A stretch of 64,000 nt of DNA from Solibacillus silvestris (GTDB lineage: Bacteria > Bacillota > Bacilli > Bacillales_A > Planococcaceae). Below the pieces are notes generated by a model that saw nothing but the letters and a program-made list of their open reading frames with translations, ran no database searches and was not told the DNA's origin. Numbering within the stretch: position 1 is the stretch's first letter; each line of letters begins with the position of its first letter. Of the stretch, positions 25,563 through 34,699 are shown in pieces. The stretch lies in assembly GCA_001586195.1 (NCBI GenBank), contig CP014609.1, forward strand, positions 1,958,001 through 2,022,000. The letters are read 5' to 3'. Made by a program: the position numbers and the translations under genes.

Positions 25563-25856
25563 CTAACAAATACTGGCTTCAATCATCTCGATTTCGCCTT
25601 TTTTATTAACACTATCCTTCCCAAGTTCGCAGTTATCTTTTATTTCCCACGCAATGAAGTATTTATTATTTTTCAATTCAACAGATCGTATTTCAGTTTT
25701 ACTATTATGTTTAAAATGATGATCCAAGACCATTTGTTTTGCTTCATCTTCAGATATGACATTTTGAATAGATGAACAGCCTGCTAATAAAAAGACTGCC
25801 AATATTAAATATATTTTAAAATAGATTTTTACACTTTTATGATTTTGCTGCCACAT
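25563..25856 (-). CDS. Small lipoprotein, PepSY-like domain
   Basis: A 97-residue lipoprotein with signal peptide and lipobox LLAGC. The mature part (ISEDEAKQMVLDHH, later EIRSVELKNNKYFIAWEI) has the alpha-then-beta pattern of PepSY-like inhibitory or binding domains; that assignment is tentative. ATG at 25856 has AAGGGG eight bases upstream. The terminal sequence EMIEASIC ends in an unpaired cysteine. Confidence 0.65.
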   Translation of the reverse strand: MWQQNHKSVKIYFKIYLILAVFLLAGCSSIQNVISEDEAKQMVLDHHFKHNSKTEIRSVELKNNKYFIAWEIKDNCELGKDSVNKKGEIEMIEASIC

Positions 25857-26006
25857 TTCATACACCCCTTTTATATTTCACTATTTTGTCAGTCTTTATA
25901 AAGAAGACGCATTCCTTATTAATGAACTACGCTTGTTGATTGTTAAATAAAAAATTCCTACTATATATTTTTCTCCTTCAGATTTATGGACTTTTAATGA
26001 AAATAA

Positions 26007-26033
26007 GCGCTGATCCTTACTACAGAATCGCGC
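26007..26033. repeat. Dispersed hairpin repeat, copy 3
   Basis: GCGC-T-GATCCT, loop TACTAC, AGAATC-GCGC; a G-T pair replaces one A-T pair in the stem. It lies about 50 bases after the stop of the deaminase gene, on the minus strand. Confidence 0.8.
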
Positions 26034-26085
26034 TTGCTTTCAACCATCTCAACCTATCCACTTCTATTTTAAAATGGATTTATAG

Positions 26086-26568
26086 TCAACTTCTCTTTTC
26101 GTGAAACTGACGATGGAGTTGATGAACTTCCTCCGCTAGCTCTGGAACAGGACCATCGACAGTAATATCGTTAATAACCTCTTGAATGGAAAGATTCCGT
26201 ACACGTGAAGGAGCTTGGCCCAATTCAGCTAGCCATTCTACCAATTGTTTAGATGAACTTGCATAAACAATCCGGCCTAAACCAACCCAACCGTGTGCTG
26301 CAGCGCACATCGGACAATGTTCCCCGGAAGTATATACTGTCGCTTTGATTCTTTCTTCAGGTTTCATATTATTTGCTGCCCATCGCGCTATTGCAAATTC
26401 CGGATGTTGGGTATGGTCACCACCTGCCACGTGATTATGGTCTTCAAAAAGGACCTCTCCATCGGCGGAAACAAGTACTGAACCAAATGGCTCGTCACCT
26501 TTTTCAAGCGCAATTTTTGCTAATTCAACACAACGTTCTAAGTGCTTCAAATCTAGATTATTTATCAT
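26086..26568 (-). CDS. Nucleoside/guanine deaminase-like protein
   Basis: A 160-residue zinc deaminase of the CMP/dCMP family. The zinc site is HPEFAI (His plus catalytic Glu) and EHCPMCAAA (two Cys). The overall pattern DEPFGSVLV near residue 22 matches guanine deaminase and TadA-like nucleoside deaminases; the C-terminal helices fit the guanine/nucleoside branch better than TadA. The exact substrate cannot be read. ATG with GGAGG eight bases upstream. Confidence 0.87.
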   Translation of the reverse strand: MINNLDLKHLERCVELAKIALEKGDEPFGSVLVSADGEVLFEDHNHVAGGDHTQHPEFAIARWAANNMKPEERIKATVYTSGEHCPMCAAAHGWVGLGRIVYASSSKQLVEWLAELGQAPSRVRNLSIQEVINDITVDGPVPELAEEVHQLHRQFHEKRS

Positions 26569-26780
26569 ATTCGTATCCTCCTTATCCAGTAAGTAGAAAC
26601 TTTTACAATCATAATTATAACAGAATTATCCGACTCCTTAAGTGAATATTCATTCGTACTCTGAACCTTATGTTTTCAGACAAAATTCTACTGACCTTAT
26701 CAATTAACGAATAATTGGCTATTTTAATACGGTCAATTTTCATTATACTAAGAATCATTACAGGAATGGAGGTTATTTAC

Positions 26781-27665
26781 ATGGTACAAGTTGGAACTGA
26801 TCGAATAAAACGTGGAATGGCAGAAATGCAAAAGGGCGGCGTTATTATGGATGTCATTAACGCTGAACAAGCAAAAATTGCGGAAGCGGCAGGTGCAGTA
26901 GCAGTGATGGCGCTGGAACGTGTGCCTTCCGATATCCGGAAAGCTGGCGGTGTTGCCCGTATGGCGGATCCTCGGATTGTGGAAGAAGTGATGAATGCCG
27001 TCACGATTCCTGTTATGGCAAAAGCACGAATTGGTCACATTGTAGAAGCACGGGTTTTAGAGTCAATGGGTGTCGACTATATCGATGAAAGTGAAGTTTT
27101 AACACCGGCTGATGAAGAATACCATTTACTAAAAAGTGATTATACAGTGCCATTCGTTTGTGGTTGCCGTGACTTAGGAGAAGCAGCTCGACGTATTGGC
27201 GAAGGGGCTTCTATGCTCCGTACTAAAGGTGAACCAGGGACAGGCAACATTGTAGAAGCAGTTCGTCATCTTCGCAAAGTCAATGCTCAAGTACGTCGTG
27301 TTATAGGAATGAATGTGGATGAATTAATGACAGAGGCAAAAAATTTAGGAGCCCCATTCGAATTACTGTTGGAAATTAAACGTTTAGGACGTTTACCAGT
27401 TGTGAACTTTGCTGCGGGTGGCGTGGCTACACCTGCAGATGCCGCGTTAATGATGGAACTTGGTGCGGATGGCGTATTTGTTGGCTCTGGTATTTTCAAA
27501 TCCGAGAATCCTGAAAAATTCGCGCGTGCCATTGTGGAAGCAACAACTCATTATAAAGACTACAAACTGATTGCTGAAATCTCGAAGGAGCTTGGAACAC
27601 CGATGAAAGGAATTGAAATAGCTACACTTAATGTTAATGAACGGATGCAGGAGCGTGGCTGGTAG
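26781..27665 (+). CDS. pdxS: Pyridoxal 5'-phosphate synthase lyase subunit
   Basis: A 294-residue PdxS, exactly the usual length. The start at 26781 follows GGAGG and gives the expected N-terminus [20 protein letters not shown]. The catalytic lysines are in AKARIGH (Lys81 region) and [10 protein letters not shown] (Lys149 region). Together with PdxT it makes pyridoxal 5'-phosphate from ribose 5-phosphate, glyceraldehyde 3-phosphate and ammonia. A TATACT at 26743-26748 may be the promoter -10. Confidence 0.97.
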   Translation: MVQVGTDRIKRGMAEMQKGGVIMDVINAEQAKIAEAAGAVAVMALERVPSDIRKAGGVARMADPRIVEEVMNAVTIPVMAKARIGHIVEARVLESMGVDYIDESEVLTPADEEYHLLKSDYTVPFVCGCRDLGEAARRIGEGASMLRTKGEPGTGNIVEAVRHLRKVNAQVRRVIGMNVDELMTEAKNLGAPFELLLEIKRLGRLPVVNFAAGGVATPADAALMMELGADGVFVGSGIFKSENPEKFARAIVEATTHYKDYKLIAEISKELGTPMKGIEIATLNVNERMQERGW

Positions 27666-27666
27666 T

Positions 27667-28254
27667 ATGGCAAAAATAGGAGTACTTGCATTACAAGGTG
27701 CAGTAGGTGAGCATATGAATCAGATTAAACTTCTTGATCATGAAGCTGTGGAAGTAAAAACAAGCAATGATTTATGTGGTATTGATGGTCTTATTTTGCC
27801 TGGTGGAGAAAGTACAGCTATCGGTAAGCTTATAGAACGCAATGACTTATTAGCACCTATACAAGCATTGGCACAGCAAGGTATTCCCATGTTCGGGACA
27901 TGTGCCGGTCTCATACTATTGGCAAAAAAGATTAAGGGTTCCATTACCCCTCACCTTTGTTTAATGGATGTTGAGGTAGAAAGAAATTCTTTCGGCCGTC
28001 AAGTAGACAGTTTTGAAGTTGCATTAGCAATTCCATCAATTGGTGATAACATAACAGCAGTTTTTATTCGAGCTCCGCATATTGTAACCATCGGTGAACA
28101 GGTCGAAATACTTGCTACATATGAAGAACGGATTGTATTAGCTAGAGATGGACAATTTTTAGGCTGCTCTTTTCATCCCGAACTGACGGATGATGTTCGA
28201 ATACTTCAATATTTTATTGGTATGGTAAATGAATTTACAAAGGTTCCTAGATAA
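27667..28254 (+). CDS. pdxT: Pyridoxal 5'-phosphate synthase glutaminase subunit
   Basis: A 195-residue class I glutaminase. The nucleophile is Cys in MFGTCAGLILL (about residue 79), with GGES nearby and the His/Glu pair in FHPELT near residue 170. It feeds ammonia to PdxS. The start follows the pdxS stop by one base (TAGTATG), with an AGGAG 13 bases upstream inside pdxS, so the pair is co-translated. Confidence 0.97.
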   Translation: MAKIGVLALQGAVGEHMNQIKLLDHEAVEVKTSNDLCGIDGLILPGGESTAIGKLIERNDLLAPIQALAQQGIPMFGTCAGLILLAKKIKGSITPHLCLMDVEVERNSFGRQVDSFEVALAIPSIGDNITAVFIRAPHIVTIGEQVEILATYEERIVLARDGQFLGCSFHPELTDDVRILQYFIGMVNEFTKVPR

Positions 28255-28257
28255 ATC

Positions 28258-28290
28258 AAAAAAGAAGCACAATTCAGTGCTTCTTTTGTA
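28258..28290. terminator. Terminator after pdxT
   Basis: AAAAGAAGCAC and GTGCTTCTTTT form a perfect 11-base stem with a six-base loop. It lies between convergent pdxT and the SLH gene and can serve both. Confidence 0.88.
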
Positions 28291-28297
28291 TGTTGGA

Positions 28298-29551
28298 TTA
28301 TTTGTTTAAGCCTTTTTCATGTATTCGATAAATCATAGCTGCCATTTGTGCTCTAGTTGTAGGATTATTCGGACCAAATCGGCTTGCATTATAGCCGGCC
28401 ATAATTCCTTCTTGTTTCATCGTTTCAATCGCAACATATGCCCAAAAATTTTGTTCCACATCTTTAAATGAATTTACACGATTATTTACAGATTGACTAT
28501 AAAATCCGGCGTTATAAAAGATTTGAGCCATTTGCGCTCTAGTTAAAAAAGTATTTGGTGAAAAACGTTCATCACCGATACCATTAATTATTTTATGTTG
28601 TGCTACTAAAAGAATAGATTTTGAAGCCCAAAAGCTCTTAACCACATCACTAAAGTAGATGTTTTTATTTGTTGACGTCAATGCTAAAAAGTTACTTATA
28701 ATAGCAGCTGCTTGAGCTCTTGTTATCGAATGATTCGGTTTATATGTACCATCAGGATAGCCAGAGATCCAACCTTTTTCAGTTAAGAAAAGAATCTGTT
28801 CTTCGGCCCAATGACCTTCTATGTCTTTTAATTTCCTATCATCATATTGATATAAATCATATTCTTTCATGATGGAGCCTACTTTATTTCGATAGTATTC
28901 CCCACCCAAATGGATATAACCGGCATTGGCAATATCGAATAAATATTCTTTGGAAGCTCGCTCATAGCTCCATCCCTTTTTCATTCTTTCATCATAATTG
29001 ATTTTTGCGAAACGATACCTTTCGTTTAACAACAAGTTCCCTGCTAAATAATCAACCGCTTCTTTATAGGAAGTAAAAGCCCGATACCAGTTATCTCTTC
29101 TTTTGCTTTCATCATATATTTTGCGGTCTTTTCCGAAATCGATTAGAACAGGTACCGGTTCATAATCTTCATCAGGTTGTCCCTTCAGCTGCCAGGCGTT
29201 CTTCGGATTATATCCCCAAACCTTTATCCCGAAAAGATTATTTGCATTCACTGCTATTCTTGTTGTTCCATAGCCGCTTTCCAGAATGGCCATTCCAATG
29301 ATCGCACTAGCAGGGATTCCCCACTTTTCATTTGCTCTCATTGCATATGTATAAATTTCATTAATAAAGTCTTCCTTCATTTTGGTTGAAGGAAATTCGT
29401 ATGTAGATAAATAAGCGTTACTATTTCTTCCTGACTTCTCATCTTCATAAGGTAAAGGATTCACGCTGTTTGCACTCGAAGTCAACGGGCCACTATTTAA
29501 AACTAGTAAAGAAAGTAAAATTAATAGTAATACTCTGATTAATTTTATCAA
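28298..29551 (-). CDS. Exported glucosaminidase with three SLH domains
   Basis: A 417-residue exported protein: signal peptide (about 1-30), a GH73-type glucosaminidase domain (about 55-215, with AIIGMAILESGYGTTRIA where the Glu is the likely catalytic acid) and three S-layer homology domains (from about 240, each with W-A and TRAQ/TRAQM motifs). It should cleave the glycan backbone of peptidoglycan while tethered to pyruvylated wall polymer. TTG at 29551 has AAAGGAG eight bases upstream. It implies an SLH-anchored cell surface. Confidence 0.9.
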   Translation of the reverse strand: MIKLIRVLLLILLSLLVLNSGPLTSSANSVNPLPYEDEKSGRNSNAYLSTYEFPSTKMKEDFINEIYTYAMRANEKWGIPASAIIGMAILESGYGTTRIAVNANNLFGIKVWGYNPKNAWQLKGQPDEDYEPVPVLIDFGKDRKIYDESKRRDNWYRAFTSYKEAVDYLAGNLLLNERYRFAKINYDERMKKGWSYERASKEYLFDIANAGYIHLGGEYYRNKVGSIMKEYDLYQYDDRKLKDIEGHWAEEQILFLTEKGWISGYPDGTYKPNHSITRAQAAAIISNFLALTSTNKNIYFSDVVKSFWASKSILLVAQHKIINGIGDERFSPNTFLTRAQMAQIFYNAGFYSQSVNNRVNSFKDVEQNFWAYVAIETMKQEGIMAGYNASRFGPNNPTTRAQMAAMIYRIHEKGLNK

Positions 29552-29702
29552 AATTGCAACTCCTTTAATATTCAAATAATAGACTTAAACACTATCATCA
29601 TAGCAGTTTTTTATTAGATCTAGTGCATAAAATCTCATTTTATTACTACTAATTCATGGTTATACTTCCTGACTTTACCTATCTCGAACCCCCATTCCAA
29701 AC

Positions 29703-29746
29703 AAAAAACGACTCTTCATCCAGCTGGACAAATGGTCGTTTGAAAA
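29703..29746. terminator. Hairpin in the 29552-29878 gap
   Basis: Outer arms AAACGAC and GTCGTTT enclose an inner palindrome CCAGCTGG. It sits between two divergent genes, so it may be an orphan terminator or part of a control region. The rest of the 327-base gap is AT-rich and shows no gene. Confidence 0.4.
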
Positions 29747-29878
29747 ATTAATTTAATAAAAGCAATTGAATTCTCCTGCATTTTATACTAATTACTCAAA
29801 TAATTAATAAGAATATAAATTTCATATTAGGGTAGAAGTAAAAAAGTAAAGTAAATTTTTAAAGAAAGAGGGGATATC

Positions 29879-30406
29879 ATGCAGGAGATAATCCTAATCC
29901 TGGTCATACAGCTCGTTTACGTGCCGTTAATGACATTACGAACAATTTTCTTAGTCAAAGATATGAGACTTCTTGCTTCAATTTTTGGGTTTTTAGAAGT
30001 TTTAATTAACGTATTTGCACTTTCTATCATTTTTAGTGGTGATCAGAACTTTATCGCAATGATTGTGTATGCACTCGGATTTAGTATTGGGATACCAATA
30101 GGAACAATGATTGAAAACAAACTGGCTATTGGTTTTGTCTCAGTTACAATTAATACGCAGCAAAAAAATCAGGAATTGATCGAAACATTAAGAAACAGCG
30201 GCTTTGCCATCACGACATCTGTCAGTGAAGGTCGTGACAGTGAACGTTATAAATATGAGATTTTGGCTAAACGAAACCGAGAAAAAGAATTATTCGCCCT
30301 TGTTGAATCGATTGAACCAAAGGCATTTATCATTTCATATGAGCCAAAATCATTCAAAGGCGGTTTCTTAGTCGATCGTATGCGTAAATTTAAACTTAGA
30401 CGTTAA
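29879..30406 (+). CDS. UPF0316/DUF2179 membrane protein
   Basis: A 175-residue protein with three N-terminal membrane helices (about 4-24, 31-53, 59-78) and a soluble DUF2179-like C-terminus (from about 100). The conserved block SIGIPIGTMIENKLAIG and the C-terminal IEPKAFIISYEPKSFKGGF match UPF0316 proteins such as B. subtilis YebE. The function is unknown. ATG with AGAGGGG upstream, then a terminator 5 bases after its stop. Confidence 0.85.
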   Translation: MQEIILILVIQLVYVPLMTLRTIFLVKDMRLLASIFGFLEVLINVFALSIIFSGDQNFIAMIVYALGFSIGIPIGTMIENKLAIGFVSVTINTQQKNQELIETLRNSGFAITTSVSEGRDSERYKYEILAKRNREKELFALVESIEPKAFIISYEPKSFKGGFLVDRMRKFKLRR

Positions 30407-30410
30407 AATA

Positions 30411-30447
30411 AAAATGAGCTAGATTCAATGATTCTAGCTCATTTTTT
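30411..30447. terminator. Terminator shared with the 3' end of the NUDIX gene
   Basis: Perfect 12-base stem AAATGAGCTAGA/TCTAGCTCATTT then T run. The NUDIX stop codon (30439-30441) lies within its right arm, so it terminates the plus-strand gene and overlaps the end of the minus-strand gene. Confidence 0.85.
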
Positions 30448-30885
30448 ATGCATCTTCAGTTTTAACCCTTCCTTAATTGCCCAATATTGATGGGCATGTA
30501 ATAAGAGATCCCGGGCTTTACCTGTCTCAATCCATTTTATAAAGTGGTCGTCATCAATGGGATCTTGGATTTTATTTAATAATTGTGCGAAGTAGAAATA
30601 GCCATCATTAAGAATTGGCTCTTTTTTGGTTGAGAGAAAAAAGCACTTTGCGTTCCCTACAAAAGAACCAATCACTACGTTATATCCTGTTTCTTCAAGT
30701 ATTTCTCTTTCCAGGCATTGCGAATGGTTTTCATGATCTTCAATCCCGCCACCTGTCAAAAAGTAATCCCCTCTTGTAGTTTGGACTGTTAAGACACGAG
30801 TCATTGTTGAATTAAAAATTACTGCATAAATCCCTTTTCTTATTTCATAATTAAGGCCATTTAATTTCTCTCCAAATACTTTCAC
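30439..30885 (-). CDS. NUDIX hydrolase
   Basis: About 148 residues with a full Nudix box, GGGIEDHENHSQCLEREIL then EETGY, which binds the metal for hydrolysis of a nucleoside diphosphate linked to another group. GTG at 30885 has GGTAGGTG six bases upstream and lies inside the 3' end of the next gene. The substrate cannot be read from sequence. Confidence 0.88.
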   Translation of the reverse strand: MKVFGEKLNGLNYEIRKGIYAVIFNSTMTRVLTVQTTRGDYFLTGGGIEDHENHSQCLEREILEETGYNVVIGSFVGNAKCFFLSTKKEPILNDGYFYFAQLLNKIQDPIDDDHFIKWIETGKARDLLLHAHQYWAIKEGLKLKMHKK

Positions 30886-31519
30886 TATTTTCACCTACCG
30901 CTAAAAGAGTTTTGTTAGCATCTACTGCTATATATGTATTGCTATAGGGAAGCATATGGATTCTCTTTACATTCCATAGCATTTTAAATTCTTCAATCGG
31001 CACCTTTCGATTATAGTTCTGCTGTTTTTCTTCACAATTCACTAAATGACTTAATGACTCTGAAAGGTAAATATGCTCTTTGTCATAACCTACTACTGGA
31101 ACAAAATGCAGATTTTTGAGATCCTTCTGTACTTTAATAAAAACAATTACGGGAGTTCCTTTACTGACTTCGTACTTTAATGTATCAATAGTTCCTTTAT
31201 AATAATTTGTCTTAAATCCGTTATTTCTTAAAACAGTACGGATTCCTTTTGGATATACATTTCCAGCTTTTGTTTTATTGGGAAAATGCTTATATAACGC
31301 TTCTCCTTCAGCCTCCTTACCAAAGTGACGCAGCAGGTAAGCTGTTGAAAATGCCGCGCATTCCGTATCTTTTTGGAAATCGATTCGATTCTTTTGAGGA
31401 ATCATGTAGGTAGTCGGAAAATCCTTTTTTCGTATAACCGGAATAGGTAAAGTCATTAAATAGTTGTTAATCGACACTGAGATAATTACCCATAAAGCAA
31501 CTGTATTAATTATAAACAT
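30851..31519 (-). CDS. Exported C39-like cysteine peptidase
   Basis: A 222-residue protein with an N-terminal membrane anchor (about 1-25) and a C39-like papain fold. The catalytic Cys is in DTECAAFSTAY (about residue 57) and the His in NLHFVPVVGYD (about residue 145), the usual peptidase_C39_2 spacing. It likely works outside the cell. ATG with GGGGGAG four bases upstream. It overlaps the downstream NUDIX gene by about 35 bases. Confidence 0.8.
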   Translation of the reverse strand: MFIINTVALWVIISVSINNYLMTLPIPVIRKKDFPTTYMIPQKNRIDFQKDTECAAFSTAYLLRHFGKEAEGEALYKHFPNKTKAGNVYPKGIRTVLRNNGFKTNYYKGTIDTLKYEVSKGTPVIVFIKVQKDLKNLHFVPVVGYDKEHIYLSESLSHLVNCEEKQQNYNRKVPIEEFKMLWNVKRIHMLPYSNTYIAVDANKTLLAVGENSESIWREIKWP

Positions 31520-31552
31520 GCTACTCCCCCACTATATGAAATCAACGTGTGT

Positions 31553-32404
31553 CTACTTTTCTTTTTTTACTATAATTTGTAATAACGTTTTCATTCTCTC
31601 TTCAAAATCTGTATGTCCCCAATAAAGCATTGCATTTTCAATACCTTTTTCACCTGCTAAACGTTTTACTAAAAGATAAGCAATAAAATAACCAATCCGA
31701 CTGTAGCCAAAAGTTTGCCCCCCATTAATCGAGAACCATTCTTTAAATATTTCTGCTGATGTACTTTGAATTAAATCTTTTTGAAAAGCATTGATAATGG
31801 TTGCTATATTTTTTTTACAGAATGAAAGCCACTCCGGATCACGTTTATATGCAAAATAAATATCTTGGTCTACATTTACTACTAAAGTTGATAAAAAAGT
31901 TGCGACACCCTCTTGCAATAGCCATGTCAACGGATTAGACCATTGAATATCTTTTGCTTCAATCCCATTATGTGTTGTGTAAAGATGATGGACTGCATGG
32001 CCAAATTCATGCGCAATTATTACGTTAAGGCCCTCTTCATACGGTTCAAACTTTTCAACACAAAAAGCAATATGAGGATCCATGGAACGATAAGTATAAG
32101 CATTGGAACCACCTAGACCGACAAAAATATAAACATCTTTTGAAAATATTATCGGAAACCGCTTTTCGTATTCCTTTGTAATATGAGGTGTTAGCGATTT
32201 TAATTTGTCTGTAATCCAATTCATTTGCTCAATCTTATTAGGATGGGCTTTTAACGCATTTTCAAGTTTCAGTTCTTTATTGTGACAGTGATTTTCAAAA
32301 TAATAACTAAAGATTTCTGGATGATGATTAAAGTAACTTTCGTAGTACTCTTTTGAAGGCTCGTATTGATTTAGAAATGGACTTGCTAGATTGTATATTT
32401 TCAT
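31553..32404 (-). CDS. Predicted zinc metallopeptidase (HEXXH, DUF2268-like)
   Basis: A 283-residue soluble protein with the gluzincin-type HEXXH motif in IIAHEFGHAVHH (about 137-148) and the third ligand Glu in WLLQEGVATFLS about 30 residues later. These resemble predicted Zn proteases of the DUF2268 group; the target is unknown. ATG at 32404 has GGAG upstream; the frame is open six codons more. No signal peptide is seen. Confidence 0.78.
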   Translation of the reverse strand: MKIYNLASPFLNQYEPSKEYYESYFNHHPEIFSYYFENHCHNKELKLENALKAHPNKIEQMNWITDKLKSLTPHITKEYEKRFPIIFSKDVYIFVGLGGSNAYTYRSMDPHIAFCVEKFEPYEEGLNVIIAHEFGHAVHHLYTTHNGIEAKDIQWSNPLTWLLQEGVATFLSTLVVNVDQDIYFAYKRDPEWLSFCKKNIATIINAFQKDLIQSTSAEIFKEWFSINGGQTFGYSRIGYFIAYLLVKRLAGEKGIENAMLYWGHTDFEERMKTLLQIIVKKEK

Positions 32405-32450
32405 GAATATTTCTCCAATCATTTTTAATTATTACTTTCCATCAACGAAG

Positions 32451-32942
32451 TTACTCAAATTCAATTAAATCCCCAACTTTATATTCTTCTGTCACGATTT
32501 CTCCTATCTGGTCTATGCTTACTTCAAAAATAATTGTATTCAATGCCTCTCTCATTGATACTTCGTTTAATCCTTTAGAATAAAAGACAAATTCTTGCAC
32601 ATACGAGGCGACATTCTCACCTTCATTATTTTGTTCACTTCCGCCTCCAAACCAATAACGGTCAGTAGTATCAAATGAATCGATCGCATCTTTCCAACTA
32701 TCGCTAAATGAAAATTCCACTTTCTGTCCAGCTACATTGTCTACTTCCACGTTGAATGTAAATTTCCTGAAATCATCTATTTGAGGATTTTTTAACTCAT
32801 GAGTCCCGACACTTTCAAATTCATCCTCTGTCAACTGTGAAATTGCGGCTTCAATTGTTGTAATAGGTTCATCTTTGTTACTGCAAGCAGTCGTGATGTG
32901 CAAAATGGAAAACAAACAGAATAAAAACAATAATTTTTTCAT
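32451..32942 (-). CDS. Lipoprotein of unknown function
   Basis: A 163-residue lipoprotein: signal peptide, lipobox ITTAC, then an acidic mature domain rich in Asp and Glu with a WFGGGSEQNN loop. I recognise no family. ATG with AGGGGG six bases upstream. It lies 46 bases upstream of the zinc-peptidase start in the direction of transcription, so it could be its partner, which is guesswork. Confidence 0.65.
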   Translation of the reverse strand: MKKLLFLFCLFSILHITTACSNKDEPITTIEAAISQLTEDEFESVGTHELKNPQIDDFRKFTFNVEVDNVAGQKVEFSFSDSWKDAIDSFDTTDRYWFGGGSEQNNEGENVASYVQEFVFYSKGLNEVSMREALNTIIFEVSIDQIGEIVTEEYKVGDLIEFE

Positions 32943-32953
32943 CCTTATCCCCC

Positions 32954-33406
32954 TTATAAATCTTGCGATAACCTAATCATATCGATACACTGAATGCCAT
33001 TCTCGTAAATTTCTTCTGAATAATGCTTAATAAAATAGTTATGATCAATTGAAACGATTCTAAAACCGCATTTTTGATATAAAGCTAATTGCCCAATACT
33101 TGAATTTCCCGTACCAATTTCAATCGTTTTATACCCCTGTGTTTTGGCAACACGAATCGCATGACTTACTAATAATTTTCCAATTCCTTTTCCCTGATAA
33201 TCTTCAGCTACTGCTACATTGACAATTTCTACAGTTTGCGGTCTTGTCGGTAACAGTACATAGACACCAATGGTTTGCTCTTCATTTTCGGCTATAAAAC
33301 ATTCGCCCTTTGCTACATAATCTTCAACGATAATTTTTGAAGGGTCCGCCAATAATAACAATTCCAAGGGCACCTTTTCCTGTTTTTCCAGCCTTTTAAT
33401 CTCCAC
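32954..33406 (-). CDS. GNAT N-acetyltransferase
   Basis: A 150-residue GNAT enzyme. The acetyl-CoA loop reads VAEDYQGKGIGKLLVSHAI (Q-x-x-G-x-G), and IGQLALYQKCGFR is the usual late motif. It starts at GTG with AGGGGGA five bases upstream. Substrate unknown. It lies between small lipoprotein and membrane genes, all on the minus strand. Confidence 0.88.
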   Translation of the reverse strand: MEIKRLEKQEKVPLELLLLADPSKIIVEDYVAKGECFIAENEEQTIGVYVLLPTRPQTVEIVNVAVAEDYQGKGIGKLLVSHAIRVAKTQGYKTIEIGTGNSSIGQLALYQKCGFRIVSIDHNYFIKHYSEEIYENGIQCIDMIRLSQDL

Positions 33407-33429
33407 ACTTATCCCCCTATATTTCTCGA

Positions 33430-33636
33430 TTAGTTTTGTTTATTGATATCTTTTTCTAACTCTTTTTCCAACTCTTTTTCAATGACGTCATTACTCAAGT
33501 TAGGCATTTCTTCTTCAATTTTATATTTCTTTTTTATTAAAATTCCAAGTTCCGAATAATTAATGCCATGCTTTACCGCCAGAAATATAACGATGTAAAG
33601 TAAAAACCCTAAAAAGGCAAATGATAATAAATCCAT
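33430..33636 (-). CDS. Small membrane protein with charged tail
   Basis: A 68-residue protein with one N-terminal transmembrane segment (about 3-22) and a cytoplasmic charged tail with a coiled-coil-like repeat, ELEKELEKD. ATG with AAGGAGAGG upstream. No family is recognised. A tail of this type often mediates self-assembly. The gene lies 23 bases before the GNAT gene. Confidence 0.6.
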   Translation of the reverse strand: MDLLSFAFLGFLLYIVIFLAVKHGINYSELGILIKKKYKIEEEMPNLSNDVIEKELEKELEKDINKQN

Positions 33637-33696
33637 GTAATCCTCTCCTTATATTTTAAATTTTACCATAATTGTAGAGTCGAACCTGATAAAATC

Positions 33697-33726
33697 AAAA
33701 AACCAGATGGCTAAATTCCATCCGGT
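33697..33726 (-). terminator. Terminator after the pirin pseudogene
   Basis: On the minus strand AACCGGATGG pairs with CCATCTGGTT (one mismatch), then TTTTTT. It lies 36 bases beyond the pirin C-terminal stop. Confidence 0.75.
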
Positions 33727-33761
33727 TCATTGTACTGTTTGCTATTAATTGCTAATTAGTT

Positions 33762-34634
33762 TTACTTTTTCACAGCTGGTGGGCCAAATTCACCTAGCTG
33801 TAAATCACGGAATGCTTCTCTGATTTCTTCTTTTGTATTCATCACAAACGGTCCACCTAGAGCGACTTCTTCTCTAATTGGGACACCTGAATAAATCAAA
33901 ACTTTAGACCGTGTTGATGCTTTAATTTTTAATTCGCTTGAATTTGCTTCTGAGCCATCTTCGTTAAATGAAATCGTTGCTGCTCCCGTTTTCGTTATTT
34001 TTGTCTTGCTTTCCCCAAATTCCATCTCTCCTGCCAACATAAACAGGAATGAATTATGATTTTAGGGTAAAACATGTGTGTATTCAGCACCTTCACGAAG
34101 AGTAATTTCTGTCATCGTAATCGGAACTAAACTTTGCATAGGTCCTGTTACATCTGCAATATTCCCTGAATAAACTCGAACGAATCCGCCATCGATATTG
34201 ACTACAGGTGCATCTTCAACAAAAATATTTTGATAAGACGTTTTTGTATGCTTTAAACTTTTCGGCAGATTTAGCCATAGCTGCAATGTATGAATCAAGT
34301 CGTCCTCGAACGCTTCTTCTGCATGTCTAGCTGCCCAACCGGCATTCATATATTGGACATCCCCGGCATTTAAAATGCTGTAACCGCCAGCATTATCAAT
34401 ATGTTCTAGTCTGCCATCTACAACATATGTTACAGTTTGAAAGCCACGGTGTGGGTGATCAGAGAAAACGCCACGCTTATACCAATCTTCTGCCATTAAA
34501 ATAAAAGGATCGAATTCAGCGTTTCGATCAGGGTGAAGAATGAATCCTTGTTGCACATGAGGATATCCATTTTTATTGTACTCTGGGTACCAAAAACTTT
34601 TAATATCTCTTTGAAAAACTGCATTAGTTGCCAA
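33762..34634 (-). pseudogene. Pirin family gene split by one in-frame stop
   Basis: The first part (34634 to 34062) encodes the pirin N-terminal cupin with the metal-binding HPHRGFQTVTYV block. The second (34061 to 33762) encodes the C-terminal cupin. Both are in one frame, and the TAA at 34064-34062 is the only break (...YTHVLP-stop-NHNSFLF...). The stop sits where homologues plausibly have Gln, so CAA to TAA would explain it. TTG at 34634 has GGAGG seven bases upstream. Pirins are quercetinase-like or regulatory iron proteins. Without readthrough this copy makes only half. Confidence 0.8.
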
Positions 34635-34699
34635 TTCTATTCCTCCCACCAAGGTTACTATGAAAATGTACTATTAAGTTGAAATCTTCCACTTAAAGT

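Noticed and set aside
33762-34652. Two separate pirin-domain genes
   Set aside because: Both halves are in one frame, the downstream half has no ribosome binding site, and a single TAA separates them. A broken single gene is simpler.
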